Part shown: positions 32,933 through 41,617 of the stretch, piece after piece
How positions within the stretch are numbered: the stretch's first letter is position 1
Layout: each line of letters begins with the position of its first letter
From: Deltaproteobacteria bacterium
GTDB taxonomy: Bacteria > Desulfobacterota > DSM-4660 > Desulfatiglandales > HGW-15
Direction: 5' to 3'
Assembly (NCBI GenBank): GCA_019308745.1
Contig: JAFDHO010000043.1
Coordinates: 1 to 46,405, forward strand
DNA length: 46,405 bases
The notes under the pieces: model-generated
Database searches by the model: none
The model's input: only the letters and a program-made list of their open reading frames with translations
What the model was told of the DNA's origin: nothing
Made by a program: the position numbers and the translations under genes

Positions 32933-33373
32933 ATGAAGACCACGGTTTTAAAGGATCGGCGTTCAGGAAAGGATCGAAGATCTGGGAGGGATCGTAGGAA
33001 GTTCAATGATCCGAGATACTTCCGACCGGGCGAGGGGGAGAGTTCGCAGGCACAGGATGTTCTTGAAAGGGCCATGAGATTGAAACAGCAGTTTGGGGAG
33101 ATATGGCTCAGGAAGGGCAGCGAATTGCTCGAACAGGAGAAGTACGAGGAGGCAAGAGTAGCCCTCAGCCAAGCCACCATGATCAAACCCGGCCTTGCAC
33201 AGGCGTGGTATAATCTTGCACGTATCTGTGCAATTGAGGGGTCCAAATCCAGCGCCCTGTCACATCTCAGAAAAGCGATAGAGTCGAACCGCGTATTCAA
33301 GGATGAAGCAAAGATTGACGAGAAGTTTCAATCTCTGCGGGACGATCCTGATTTTCGGGAGTTGATCGCTTGA
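32933..33373 (+). CDS. TPR-repeat protein with charged N-terminus
   Basis: A 146-residue soluble protein. The N-terminus has a repeated basic pattern (DRRSGKDRRSGRDRR) like that of many small deltaproteobacterial regulators and receptor tails. Residues 47-130 contain about two tetratricopeptide repeats (EIWLRKGSELLEQEKYEEA, LAQAWYNLARICAIEGS) for protein binding. The C-terminal segment DPDFRELIA is typical after TPR arrays. AAGGAAG precedes ATG 32933. The frame is open to 32888 without a ribosome binding site. It is single, with its own strong promoter and operator. The function is unknown. Confidence 0.8.
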   Translation: MKTTVLKDRRSGKDRRSGRDRRKFNDPRYFRPGEGESSQAQDVLERAMRLKQQFGEIWLRKGSELLEQEKYEEARVALSQATMIKPGLAQAWYNLARICAIEGSKSSALSHLRKAIESNRVFKDEAKIDEKFQSLRDDPDFRELIA

Positions 33374-33414
33374 CCCTCCAAAGTCGCCACTCTCTTCATC
33401 CCCGCAACGAGCGA

Positions 33415-33969
33415 TCAGGAGTCGCAAAACCTCTTTGCCAGCGGAAGGGTTATGGTCAAAAAGGCCATGACAGGCGATACACCGAGGGATCTGGCGACAT
33501 TTTCGTATCTGACCGGGATCTCATCCAGGGCCGTCTTGACGAGCCTAGTAGCGATCCCTGCAGTTGTTATGAATTGGGCAAGTACTATGCCGGGCAAGGC
33601 AAAGACGAAGCGCATGTTGTTTTCCTGCAAGAATTCACCAGGAGGCGTGTTGAAAAAGATCAAGATCATGGCACCAAGGGCAGCAGGAGAGACAATCATG
33701 GGTAGTTCCAGGATGGTATCGATGAGGTTCCTCCCTTTGAAATGGAACCTCGACATGGCGTAGGCGCTGGGAATGGCCAAGACCACCGAGATGAAGGTGG
33801 CGATGGAGGCTGTGAAGAGGCTGAGGCGTATAGAGAAAAGGACTCTGTCCGACAAGAGGGTCGCCAGGAAAAGGGAAGGATCAAAGAAATAGAAGAGGCA
33901 GAGGATCAAAACACCGTAAAGGGCAAGAATCCCGAAGGAGATGGCTATGAGGAGATTTCTAAACTTCAT
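33415..33969 (-). pseudogene. Truncated ABC transporter permease (ModB/TupB-like)
   Basis: Remnant of a molybdate/tungstate-type inner-membrane permease. About 184 residues remain of the usual 225-270. Residues 5-27 and three later segments are membrane helices. The cytoplasmic EAA loop (VARSLGVSPVMAFLTITLPLA) is present, but the frame then reads KRFCDS and stops, so the last one or two helices are missing. The ATP-binding subunit that should follow is absent, and the TPR gene begins at once. The ATG overlaps the modA stop (ATGA). Without its end and ATPase it is unlikely to work. An assembly fault at 33415 is a possible alternative. Confidence 0.7.
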
Positions 33970-34835
33970 TTGCTGCTCAGCCACTCCCCCGGCACCTGGT
34001 ATTCGCCTCCTATGGGTTTGCTCTCCCCGATCCATGCGAAGGCCTCCTCAGGGGTGGAGAAGTAGTTGAATCTCTTGAACACGGTGGCAGCCTCTCTGGA
34101 GAGCATAAACTCGATATATCTCCTCGCAAGATCACGATCTTCGGCATACCTGGATATGGCTATGGGGATATAACCAAGCCGTACAATCTCTGATCTGTCA
34201 AGGGGGATAGTCTCAATCCTCTCAGGATCCCAATATTCAAAGACCCTCCATCCAATCACCGCGTCAACCATTTTGAGGGATATGACAGCAGCGGTCTTGG
34301 CACAGCTTCCGGTGTAGTTGACCACGTTCTTCCTGAGTGCCGCCTTTTCGGCATAAGTCATATTTTTTTCTATGATTTCAACGGCATATGCACCGACACA
34401 GACCCCATCGGGATTGGCGATGGCAACCCGGACCCCGGGTCTGGTAAGGTCCTTCAAGGATTTGATTCTCTTTGGATTTCTTCTTTGCACATTGATGGAA
34501 GGGACGAGATATACCACGATCCTTTCGGATCCAGGAAAGACCACTCCTCTCCTCTTGGCACGTTCCATGTAATCGGAGGAGCCCGGGAAATAGATGTCCC
34601 CAGCTTTTGCGAGCATCATTTGGGAAAGGACATATCCGGATCCCCCAAAGGTCAGATCCACCCCTATTCCCGTCTTCCTTTCAAAGAGCCTCGATGCCTC
34701 TTCCGTGGGAGGCTTGCTCGCCGAGCCTGCAAAGACCATAAGCCTTTCTTGCGCGACAGAGCCTTTCGTCGAGCCTAGGATGCCTAGGAACAGGCCGGTG
34801 GCAATGGCAACAGTGATGACAATTACCGGGCGCAA
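33966..34835 (-). CDS. Extracytoplasmic solute-binding protein, ModA-like
   Basis: Periplasmic binding protein of 289 residues from the molybdate/tungstate group. A signal peptide spans about 1-29. The mature protein begins near ERLMVFAGSASKPPTEEASRL, where AGSA-type residues bind the oxyanion. Later landmarks are FGGSGYVLSQM and the hinge region VDAVIGWRVFEYW. It overlaps padR by 13 bp upstream and the truncated permease by 4 bp downstream, a padR-modA-modB arrangement. With the permease broken and no ATPase, it may be an orphan. The anion specificity is not readable. Confidence 0.87.
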   Translation of the reverse strand: MRPVIVITVAIATGLFLGILGSTKGSVAQERLMVFAGSASKPPTEEASRLFERKTGIGVDLTFGGSGYVLSQMMLAKAGDIYFPGSSDYMERAKRRGVVFPGSERIVVYLVPSINVQRRNPKRIKSLKDLTRPGVRVAIANPDGVCVGAYAVEIIEKNMTYAEKAALRKNVVNYTGSCAKTAAVISLKMVDAVIGWRVFEYWDPERIETIPLDRSEIVRLGYIPIAISRYAEDRDLARRYIEFMLSREAATVFKRFNYFSTPEEAFAWIGESKPIGGEYQVPGEWLSSK

Positions 34836-35410
34836 TTTCTTCCGCCTCCCTTCAATTCTGTGTTACCCGTCTTTGTCGGCCTTCTCGTATTCTCAAAAAA
34901 CGGTTTGGCCTGATCCAGGAGCCAACGCAGGGCGCCTTTGACGGCCTCGATCTTGAATCCATAGACCAGGCGTTTGAAAGAATCTGCTTCCCTCTCTGCC
35001 ACATCCTCAAGCGTCTCCTTAACTCGGCACAGCTCCCGGATCTGCGCATCAATGAGCTCCTGTGCCATGGGTAGGGGAAGATGATGGAGGAAAAAGAGCT
35101 TTCCCATGAATTCTACCCTGAAATCCCTTGGGTGCGGGACAGGACGTAGGAGCCAGTCAAGGAAAAGGCCTCTCCCTTTTTCAGTAATTGTGTATATTCT
35201 CCTGGAGGGTCTCAACTCCTGTATCTCGACATTTGAGCGCAGGAGCCCTTTACCTTCCATTCGCCTGAGGAGGGCATAGAGCTGGCTGGTCCCGACTCTC
35301 CAGGTGGCCTCCATGTTGGACTCCAGGAAGTGCTTGATATCGTACCCGTGCTTTGCCCCTTGCATGAGAGACCCCAGGAGGACATATTGTGTCGAAGGTT
35401 TGATATTCAT
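34823..35410 (-). CDS. PadR-family transcriptional regulator
   Basis: Winged-helix regulator of 195 residues. The N-terminal domain (STQYVLLGSLMQGAKHGYDI, then GTSQLYALLRRMEGKGLL) is the PadR fold. Residues 100-165 form the helical dimerisation region, and the tail is basic. It is the first gene of the padR-modA-modB unit and probably controls it. An inverted TATTC...GAATA lies over its own -10 region. Confidence 0.88.
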   Translation of the reverse strand: MNIKPSTQYVLLGSLMQGAKHGYDIKHFLESNMEATWRVGTSQLYALLRRMEGKGLLRSNVEIQELRPSRRIYTITEKGRGLFLDWLLRPVPHPRDFRVEFMGKLFFLHHLPLPMAQELIDAQIRELCRVKETLEDVAEREADSFKRLVYGFKIEAVKGALRWLLDQAKPFFENTRRPTKTGNTELKGGGRNCAR

Positions 35411-35443
35411 GGTGAGCCACTGAGCCGTGATTTATTCCATAGA

Positions 35444-35473
35444 AGAATATTCCAAAACAGAATAAAAAGTCAA
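35444..35473 (-). promoter_or_regulatory. Promoter for padR-modA with possible operator
   Basis: Minus strand: TTGACT (35473-35468), 18 bp, TATTCT (35449-35444). TATTCCATAGAAGAATA overlaps the -10 and has 5-bp inverted arms, suitable for autoregulation by PadR. Confidence 0.5.
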
Positions 35474-35526
35474 CCCCCTTTTTCGTCTTGTGTCGCCAAG
35501 GAGGTCACCGGGAAGAAAAGGGTCGA

Positions 35527-35841
35527 TCAGAATCCGTATCTTATGGCGGAGTAAACATTTGAATTATCTTCAAACTGGCCGAAGAAGGTCTGGTCTGAAG
35601 ACCCCAGGAACCAGTTGCCGCCCGCTTCCGCACTCCAGTGGTCAGTGACCTTGTAATGCACCTTGGGACGCAGGCAGGCGTCAGAGTCGGAAGGACTGTA
35701 AAAGGCAAAGAGGGAGAGGGTGAGATTCTGATTCATGAGCAGTTTTGTGAGGCGCACTGTCATCACGTGGCGGTATTCGTCCCGGATAGGCATCCCGGAT
35801 GGCAGGGACGAAATGTAGTCCTCATAATCCAGGGGCAGTTC
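35527..35841 (-). pseudogene. C-terminal fragment of an outer-membrane beta-barrel protein
   Basis: About 104 codons without a start, reading ELPLDYEDYISSLPSG at the broken end and continuing through MTVRLTKLLMNQNLTL and DHWSAEAGGNWFLG. It ends RYGF, the final aromatic residue typical of outer-membrane barrels. The pattern resembles the end of DUF1302-type proteins found beside RND exporters in this group of bacteria. The rest of the gene is missing. The frame meets the exporter fragment at about 35841 in a different reading frame, a clean deletion joint. Confidence 0.65.
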
Positions 35842-36416
35842 CCGAATACCTGCACTGGGGGGATGGGCGTCAGGGCCAGGGAGGCAAAGCCGGCGGCCGA
35901 CGTGAGGGATGTGTAGAGCATGGGTCGAAAAAGGACCTGGATCACCTTTATTATGGTCAGTCTCTTGTCCCTTGTCTCCTGGTAAAGCTCGAAGAATTCA
36001 CTGATAATGTGAATGCTGTCAAGCACGGCAATGGGCATTATGAAGATAGGGATCATGCGGGACATGATGTGCACCGGATAACCAGAGATGATCAGGGCGC
36101 CCATTGTCACGATTACGGAGATAAGGGCCACGAGGAGTGAGGGGATAATGACGATGACCTTGCGGAAGAAAATGAGCATGAGGACAAAGATGACCAGCAT
36201 GGCAAGGGGGGCTGAAATGCCCATTTGAACGAACATCTCCACCCCAAAGGTATCCTCTGCTACGGGAAGGCCCGTGATATGGTATTGTTCCGGTCCCTTG
36301 AACGTGCTGATCTTTTCCCTCAGCTTTGAGGACACCTTGTAGCTAAGGTCCTTTCTGGTCAAGGGGAGATAGAGGCAGATGGCCTTGCCATCCTCGGACA
36401 CAAGGGTCCCCACGCT
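35841..36416 (-). pseudogene. Internal fragment of an RND/MMPL-family exporter
   Basis: About 190 codons from the middle of a large membrane exporter (normally 750-900 residues). It shows the end of a periplasmic loop (GPEQYHITGLPVAEDTF), four to five helices with PIAVLDSIHIISEF, and the conserved SLTSAAGFASLALTPIPPVQVFG. Codons upstream of the GTG at 36413 hit a stop (TAA, 36417-36419). Downstream of PVQVFG the frame runs into out-of-frame sequence of the barrel gene. Both ends are therefore lost and the piece cannot be functional. Confidence 0.75.
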
Positions 36417-36567
36417 TTAGGATGCAGTACCCCTTCCTCCTATGGGGGTTCGTGCATCACCGACTTGCACGTTTGGAACAATGATGCCCTATTGCCCCAA
36501 GAACATCGACCCAATATAAGGGGCACTTCTGTTGAGGTCAAGGCCAATGCCTCAGATTCTGCTGACG

Positions 36568-37251
36568 TCAGCTGATAAACGTTGATAGGAGGACTGCCAG
36601 GATACCGTTCAGGAAGATCCCGTCAAAGGTCCCTGCCCCACCAATGGATGCTACCGGTGCGCCTAAGTCGTTGATTTTGTTGAGATTAAGGAGATCTGCC
36701 CCAATGAGGGTCCCTAGGGTCCCGCAGATATAAGCGATCACGGGTGCCTGGCCGTATCCCACAATGACCCCTATCAACGCTGCAAGGAGGGGCGGCAGGA
36801 ATCCAGGCATGGCTATTCCAAGCCCCGGTACCGGACGTGCGAGTCGGTGTGTGATTATGCTCATCAGGGCCGTGGCAATGATAGCCTTTCCCCAGAGGCC
36901 AGTTTTTATTGCAAGGTAGAGGGACAGAAGCGTTGGGATGATGGCTCCCCCCAGGTTTACCGCGAGGACAGTTTCTTTCCTTTTCCACACGGGCACCATG
37001 TGCCTGAAGCCAAAAAAGTCCACCCGCGTCTCCGTGGTCATGAGTTCTTGCGGGATCCTCTTGACCGGGATATTGACGAAGCTCCCTAGCAGGGTGGCAA
37101 AAAGGGCTGAAAACACGTACTGGGGAGGGATCCCTATCTTTGTGAAGGCAAGGGCAATGAGGTTGACCTGAACAATGACAAAGAAGAAGACAATGGCAAA
37201 GAAAAAGAAGACTATGAAAATAAAGGCAAGCGGGTTAAAAAACATGTTCAA
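36568..37251 (-). CDS. DUF1614 family membrane protein
   Basis: Inner-membrane protein of 227 residues with about six helices. The order of motifs (AFTKIGIPPQYVFSALFATLLGS, NLGGAIIPTLLSLYL, ending GGAGTFDGIFLNGI) matches my memory of the DUF1614 family, whose function is unknown. It follows ftsH on the same strand with 9 bp between them, so it may share its transcript and a membrane-quality function. No signal peptide is seen apart from the first helix. Confidence 0.8.
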   Translation of the reverse strand: MNMFFNPLAFIFIVFFFFAIVFFFVIVQVNLIALAFTKIGIPPQYVFSALFATLLGSFVNIPVKRIPQELMTTETRVDFFGFRHMVPVWKRKETVLAVNLGGAIIPTLLSLYLAIKTGLWGKAIIATALMSIITHRLARPVPGLGIAMPGFLPPLLAALIGVIVGYGQAPVIAYICGTLGTLIGADLLNLNKINDLGAPVASIGGAGTFDGIFLNGILAVLLSTFIS

Positions 37252-37260
37252 GCCTCTTAG

Positions 37261-39081
37261 TTATGCAAGTTTCGGAGTGGTCTGTTCCATGAGGCCCTTG
37301 AGTTCGTCGCCTTCGATCTTTTCCTTTTCCAGCAACAGCGCGGCGCCTTTTTCCAGGACAGGACTCTTTTCCTTGAGGATGGTGAGGGCCCTTTGATACT
37401 GCTCCTTCAGTATCTCGCGAACTTCAGTGTCGATCATCTCTGCTGTCGCCTCACTGTACTCCCCTTTCCCTTCAAAACCTACGTCCAGGAAAGGGGACCT
37501 CTTCTCCCTTGCAAAGTAGACCTGGCCAACCTTTTGGCTCATGCCGTATTCCCTCACCATGCTCCGGGCAATATCCGTTGCCCGGGCAAGGTCGTTGTGG
37601 GCGCCCGTGGAGACGTCACTGAATATGATCTCCTCGGATGCCCGTCCGCCCAATAGCGTAGCGATCTTGTTGAGGAGCTCTGTCTTGCTCATCAAATAGC
37701 GGTCCTCGGTGGGCACTTGCATGGTGTAGCCAAGGGCAGCTATGCCCCTGGGTATGATGGATATCTTCTGCACTGGCTCTGTGCCAGGCAAGGACAAGGC
37801 CACAATGGCATGGCCCAGTTCATGGTAGGCGACGATCTCTCTCTCCTTCGGGTTTATCAGACGGTTCTTCTTTTCCAGGCCCGCCATAACCCTTTCGATG
37901 GCCTCTTCGAACTCGGGCATGCCTACCTTCTTCTTGCCTCTCCTGACTGCCAGGAGGGCGGCCTCATTGACCAGGTTAGCCAGGTCCGCCCCGACCATCC
38001 CGGGGGTCATATTGGCCAGCTTCTCTAAGTCGAGATTCTTGATCGTCTTGACGTTCTTCAGGTGTATTTTCAGGATCTCTTCCCGCCCCTTCTTATCCGG
38101 CCTGTCAACCAGCACCTGGCGATCAAAGCGGCCGGGCCTCAGGAGTGCCGGATCAAGTATCTCGGGCCTGTTTGTCGCGGCCATCAGAATGACGCCGATC
38201 TTGGGATCAAAGCCGTCCATCTCAACAAGGAGCTGGTTGAGGGTCTGTTCCCGTTCGTCGTGTCCACCGGCAACCCCCCCGAGTCCCCGTGCCTTGCCCA
38301 GGGCGTCGAGCTCATCTATGAAGATAATACATGGTGCCTCTTTCTTGGCCTGCTCAAAGAGGTCCCTGACCCTGGCTGCTCCAAGGCCGACGAACATTTC
38401 GACAAACTCCGAACCGCTCAGGCTGAAGAAGGGGACAGCGCTCTCCCCGGCAACGGCCTTTGCCAGCAAGGTCTTGCCCGTGCCGGGAGGACCCACCAGC
38501 AGAATCCCCTTGGGCATCTTTCCGCCTAATTCCGTAAACCTGGCCGGCTCTTTCAGGAAATCTATCACCTCGACCAGTTCCTGTTTGGCTTCGTCAACCC
38601 CCGCAACGTCTTCGAAGGTAACGTTGAGTTCGTCCTGCCGGTAGATTCGGGCCTTCTTCTTGCCGAGGGCCATGAACCCCGGCTGCTTGCCGGCTATCCT
38701 CTTGAACATCAAGTACCAGATCCCGAAAAAGAGAAAGATAGGGAACACCCAGGAGAAGAGCTGGCGTAAGAAAGTAGATTCCATCCTCCCCTTGAAAGAC
38801 ACATTGTATTGTTCCAGGAGTCTGGAGATCTCGGGGTCGACCCTTACTGTTCTGAAGAGGATGCCATTCCTTGCTGTGGCGCCCCCATCCGTCATTCTTC
38901 CCTGGATCAGGTTCTCACTTATGGCTACCTCGGTTATCTTCTGTTCCTTCAAGAGTCTCAAGAACTCGCTGTAGGGGATCGTCTTGACGGCAACGACCGA
39001 GGCCAGATAATTCTGGAGGATCAATACGACCCACACCCCCAGCAATACGTACCAGATTGAGAACTTATGGTGTTTTTCCAC
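37261..39081 (-). CDS. ftsH: ATP-dependent zinc metalloprotease FtsH
   Basis: Membrane-anchored AAA+ protease that degrades misfolded membrane and short-lived proteins. The 606-residue product has two N-terminal helices (about 8-30 and 110-128), Walker A GPPGTGKT (197-204), Walker [10 protein letters not shown], pore motif FVGLGA, arginine-finger region RPGRFDR and the zinc motif HELGH (420-424). GTG 39081 is preceded by AAGGAAGGAGG with ideal spacing. The frame is open to TTG 39138 but lacks that support. It is close to a DUF1614 gene, a BON protein and three Hsp20 genes. It may be one of several paralogues, since it is not in the usual hflB-folP context. Confidence 0.95.
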   Translation of the reverse strand: MEKHHKFSIWYVLLGVWVVLILQNYLASVVAVKTIPYSEFLRLLKEQKITEVAISENLIQGRMTDGGATARNGILFRTVRVDPEISRLLEQYNVSFKGRMESTFLRQLFSWVFPIFLFFGIWYLMFKRIAGKQPGFMALGKKKARIYRQDELNVTFEDVAGVDEAKQELVEVIDFLKEPARFTELGGKMPKGILLVGPPGTGKTLLAKAVAGESAVPFFSLSGSEFVEMFVGLGAARVRDLFEQAKKEAPCIIFIDELDALGKARGLGGVAGGHDEREQTLNQLLVEMDGFDPKIGVILMAATNRPEILDPALLRPGRFDRQVLVDRPDKKGREEILKIHLKNVKTIKNLDLEKLANMTPGMVGADLANLVNEAALLAVRRGKKKVGMPEFEEAIERVMAGLEKKNRLINPKEREIVAYHELGHAIVALSLPGTEPVQKISIIPRGIAALGYTMQVPTEDRYLMSKTELLNKIATLLGGRASEEIIFSDVSTGAHNDLARATDIARSMVREYGMSQKVGQVYFAREKRSPFLDVGFEGKGEYSEATAEMIDTEVREILKEQYQRALTILKEKSPVLEKGAALLLEKEKIEGDELKGLMEQTTPKLA

Positions 39082-39663
39082 AGACTCCCTCCTTCCTTTG
39101 AGGTTTCCCCTGGCGGAAACGTCCGCAGTGGCTGTCAACTTATAGCAAAAGAGTCTCTCTCCTTAATACCAGAAGAGGGACAGTAAGTAAAAGCTGCTTA
39201 TAGGAAACTCAACTTCAAATCACACAGGCCGCGCGGCAGACCATTGACAGGCTGCCTGGTGAAGTACGCGCTACATGCCGGGGCGTTTCCAATACCCTTC
39301 CGGAGAGCGCAAATGGCTGAGCACCTATTGATTCTTAATAATGTCCTTTTTCCAAAATTCAATAGGTCCACGGCAGTTTTGAGAAGATCAGGGCCCGGAG
39401 GAGTTTCCTATCTTTATGCTCTGAAAGGGTATGGGAACTCAGCAATGTCCGGTTAGGATTTTACAAAGCCGGTGGGTCCCAGGGCAGTTGAGTGTGGCCG
39501 CAGGGCAATGGTCTTTATGAAAGGAAAAAAGGAATGGGATGAAAAAGGCCTGTGATGGGTGCCAACCAGCGGCTGGCGCGCTCGTTCATCTTTGGATAGG
39601 ATGCCGCCTATTGTGCGTGCTCAGGTGCAAAGGGCACACGCCCCTAATAGGGATGTCCCAATT
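39082..39663. other. Intergenic region upstream of ftsH
   Basis: About 580 bp with no convincing gene. It contains the shared 19-bp segment at 39444-39462 and a TTGACA at 39246 without a matching -10. It probably contains the ftsH promoter, which I could not place. Confidence 0.5.
39444..39462 (-). repeat. 19-bp segment shared with 91-109 (inverted)
   Basis: AATGTCCGGTTAGGATTTT is the exact reverse complement of 91-109. Flanking sequences of the two copies are unrelated beyond this block, so it could be the conserved end of otherwise decayed elements. Confidence 0.6.
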
Positions 39664-40167
39664 CTACTCCCTATGGCCTGCAACCAGGGTTTGCTCAATG
39701 ACCTGGAGTTGGTTCTTGACTTCCTTGGCTCCGGATTGGAATGCATCTGCCGTGGCTGCGGCGTGCTCGGTCCAACTCCTGACGGTTCCCCTGAGGGTGG
39801 CGACGCCATCTTCCACGCTGACCTGGATATGGCTGCTTTCAATAAACGGGTCAGTTAGGATCTCCTCCCTTATCTTTCGGGCGAGCTCGTCGTCTCTTAA
39901 TCCGCCTGAGTTCCCTTCCTTTTGGGTCGGCATGGATTCTCCCGGCAGGAGGGGGCCAGGGCGGTGGGCCTTGCCCGGCGTCAAGACAACACCGGGGGAC
40001 AGGTTTGCCTTCGGCGCATTGTCCTTTTCCATGTCTGTGGCATCGGTCCTTTCGGGAAGGGCCAGAATCAGGCTGAGAGAGAGCGAAATGACCAACAAGA
40101 TCCATTCCAATGAGCGCCTTAAGCCCTCCCCTTTTGATATGCCACCATGTCGTCTCTTCCGGGCCAT
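39664..40167 (-). CDS. BON-domain envelope protein
   Basis: A 167-residue protein with a basic N-terminus and one hydrophobic helix at about 20-36 (signal peptide or anchor), then a proline-rich linker. A BON domain follows at about 95-160 (LARKIREEILTDPFI, VEDGVATLRGTVRSWTE), of the OsmY type that binds membranes or lipid. The start at ATG 40167 (MARKRRHGG) is preceded by GAGGT at slightly long spacing. It is divergent from the Hsp20 genes and may share their stress control. Confidence 0.82.
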   Translation of the reverse strand: MARKRRHGGISKGEGLRRSLEWILLVISLSLSLILALPERTDATDMEKDNAPKANLSPGVVLTPGKAHRPGPLLPGESMPTQKEGNSGGLRDDELARKIREEILTDPFIESSHIQVSVEDGVATLRGTVRSWTEHAAATADAFQSGAKEVKNQLQVIEQTLVAGHRE

Positions 40168-40323
40168 GATTTCAGTACCTCTCTTGTCCTGGTGTTGACG
40201 GACAGGTTGAGCAAATAAATGCTGCGAAAACAGCCTATTGTCGAGCACTAGAAAATTTCTAATCACAAATCAAATCTTGTCAAGGGACCGCTGGCCCGAA
40301 GAAGCAAATTTTTCGATCGGGTC

Positions 40324-40351
40324 TTGACAAACAAAAAACCGGATTTATTGA
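40324..40351 (+). promoter_or_regulatory. Candidate promoter for the Hsp20 cluster
   Basis: TTGACA (40324-40329), 16 bp, TATTGA (40346-40351). The -35 is preceded by TC, giving a partial CTTGA as in heat-shock promoters, but no good CCCCAT -10 follows. No CIRCE or ROSE-type structure was noticed in the 299-bp gap. Confidence 0.35.
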
Positions 40352-40466
40352 TTTTGACGAAAATATCCATGGATCGGTGGATCTTTGATGAGAGCTAATC
40401 ATGAATGAAGTGGAAGAAGGCCGTGCTGATGGACTTCTTCAAAAAAAGAGAAAGGAGGGATGCATT

Positions 40467-40928
40467 ATGTTACTGAGGAGACTGAGTCCTTTCCCCACCT
40501 TGGACCTGGCGAGTCCGTTTGCCGAACTGGAACGCATGAGGCAGGAGATGGACAGGCTCTTTGAGAACTTGTCGGGCAGTATCCTGAGGGAGCCGATAGC
40601 CGGTGTGTTTCCGCTGATGAATGTGACAGAGGACAAGGACAACTACTGCGTGCGCGCTGAACTGCCCGGCGTGAAGGCGGATGAATTGGACATCTCCGTA
40701 ACCAACGATACCCTCTCCATCTCGGGTGAGAGAAGGATCCCCGAAGAGAACGAAAACGTCCGGTACCACCGAAAAGAGAGAGATGAAGGGAAATTCAGTC
40801 GAGTCATCACCCTTCCGTCTCCGATCAACACGGAGAAGGTGGAAGCGAACTGTGCCAACGGGATTCTGACTGTTCTACTCCCCAAGGCGGAAGAAGCTAA
40901 ACCCAAGCAGATCAAGGTACGGACATAA
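40467..40928 (+). CDS. Small heat-shock protein, Hsp20 family (first of three)
   Basis: ATP-independent holdase chaperone of 153 residues that binds unfolding proteins. The N-terminal arm (1-45) contains LERMRQEMDRLFENL. The alpha-crystallin domain is at 47-140, with AELPGVKADELDISV and the ANCANGILTVLLPK strand. The C-terminal tail has KPKQIKV, related to the IxI/V motif. AAAGGAGG lies eight bases before ATG 40467. The frame is open upstream to 40401 without support. The second Hsp20 gene follows after 45 bp. Confidence 0.93.
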   Translation: MLLRRLSPFPTLDLASPFAELERMRQEMDRLFENLSGSILREPIAGVFPLMNVTEDKDNYCVRAELPGVKADELDISVTNDTLSISGERRIPEENENVRYHRKERDEGKFSRVITLPSPINTEKVEANCANGILTVLLPKAEEAKPKQIKVRT

Positions 40929-40973
40929 TAGGGGCTCTACCAGATGGTATCCTTTCGAGGAAAGGAGGGATGA

Positions 40974-41384
40974 ATGATGGCAGATAGGGAAAGCAAAGCG
41001 CTTCAGGTCAAGGAGAAAAGGGAGGTGACCAGGCCGGCAGAGCAGACCAGGCCGGGACTGGTCTTCACTCCGGCTGTGGATATCTTCGAGACCGACAAGG
41101 AGATAACCCTGGTCGCCGATATCCCTGGAGTAAAGGCTGACGATCTGAACATTGATCTTCATGACAGCGTCCTCACCCTGGAGGGTGACGTCACCGCCCC
41201 GGAAGGACCTGACGAGGTCGATGTTCTGAGGGAATACCGCACGGGGAAGTACTACAGGCAGTTCACCCTATCGCAGGTGATTGATCAGTCAAAGATTGAG
41301 GCGGAACTCAAAGAGGGGGTGCTCAGGCTGAGACTGCCGAAAGTGGAAGCTGCGGTACCTCGCAGGATAGCAATCAAGAGTTGA
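40974..41384 (+). CDS. Small heat-shock protein, Hsp20 family (second of three)
   Basis: A short Hsp20 of 136 residues. Residues 1-28 form a brief charged arm. The alpha-crystallin domain (30-125) has VADIPGVKADDLNIDL and AELKEGVLRLRLPK. The C-terminus PRRIAIKS contains the IxI motif for oligomer contacts. AAAGGAGGG precedes two adjacent ATGs (40974, 40977), and either may be used. The reduced arm suggests it forms mixed oligomers with the first gene's product. A GC-rich hairpin follows the stop. Confidence 0.92.
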   Translation: MMADRESKALQVKEKREVTRPAEQTRPGLVFTPAVDIFETDKEITLVADIPGVKADDLNIDLHDSVLTLEGDVTAPEGPDEVDVLREYRTGKYYRQFTLSQVIDQSKIEAELKEGVLRLRLPKVEAAVPRRIAIKS

Positions 41385-41406
41385 CAAGAGACAGGGGGGC
41401 TCGAGA

Positions 41407-41463
41407 GGGAGCGGCCTGGCATTGATGACCCGGGGCCGCTCCCGGCTCAGGCAGTTTTTCTTT
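41407..41463 (+). terminator. Hairpin after the second Hsp20 gene
   Basis: GGGAGCGGCC (41407-41416) pairs perfectly with GGCCGCTCCC (41434-41443). A T-run (TTTTTCTTTT) begins about 10 bases later, so it is an imperfect intrinsic terminator or attenuator before the third Hsp20 gene. Confidence 0.55.
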
Positions 41464-41617
41464 TGGGTTCTGTTGCCGGAAGCATGACAGCTTAGGCGGC
41501 GCAGTCTTATATACCCTATTCGGGAACAAAACAAATGAAAGGATTCGCGAAGCAGCACGGAGATGACAAAGCAGGGCTCCATCACGGCCAAAAGGGATTT
41601 CAAGGAGGTGATTGGAG

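Noticed and set aside
36417-36567. Possible remains of a gene between the exporter fragment and the DUF1614 gene
   Set aside because: About 150 bp with stops in all frames. I could not link it to any family, so nothing is annotated.
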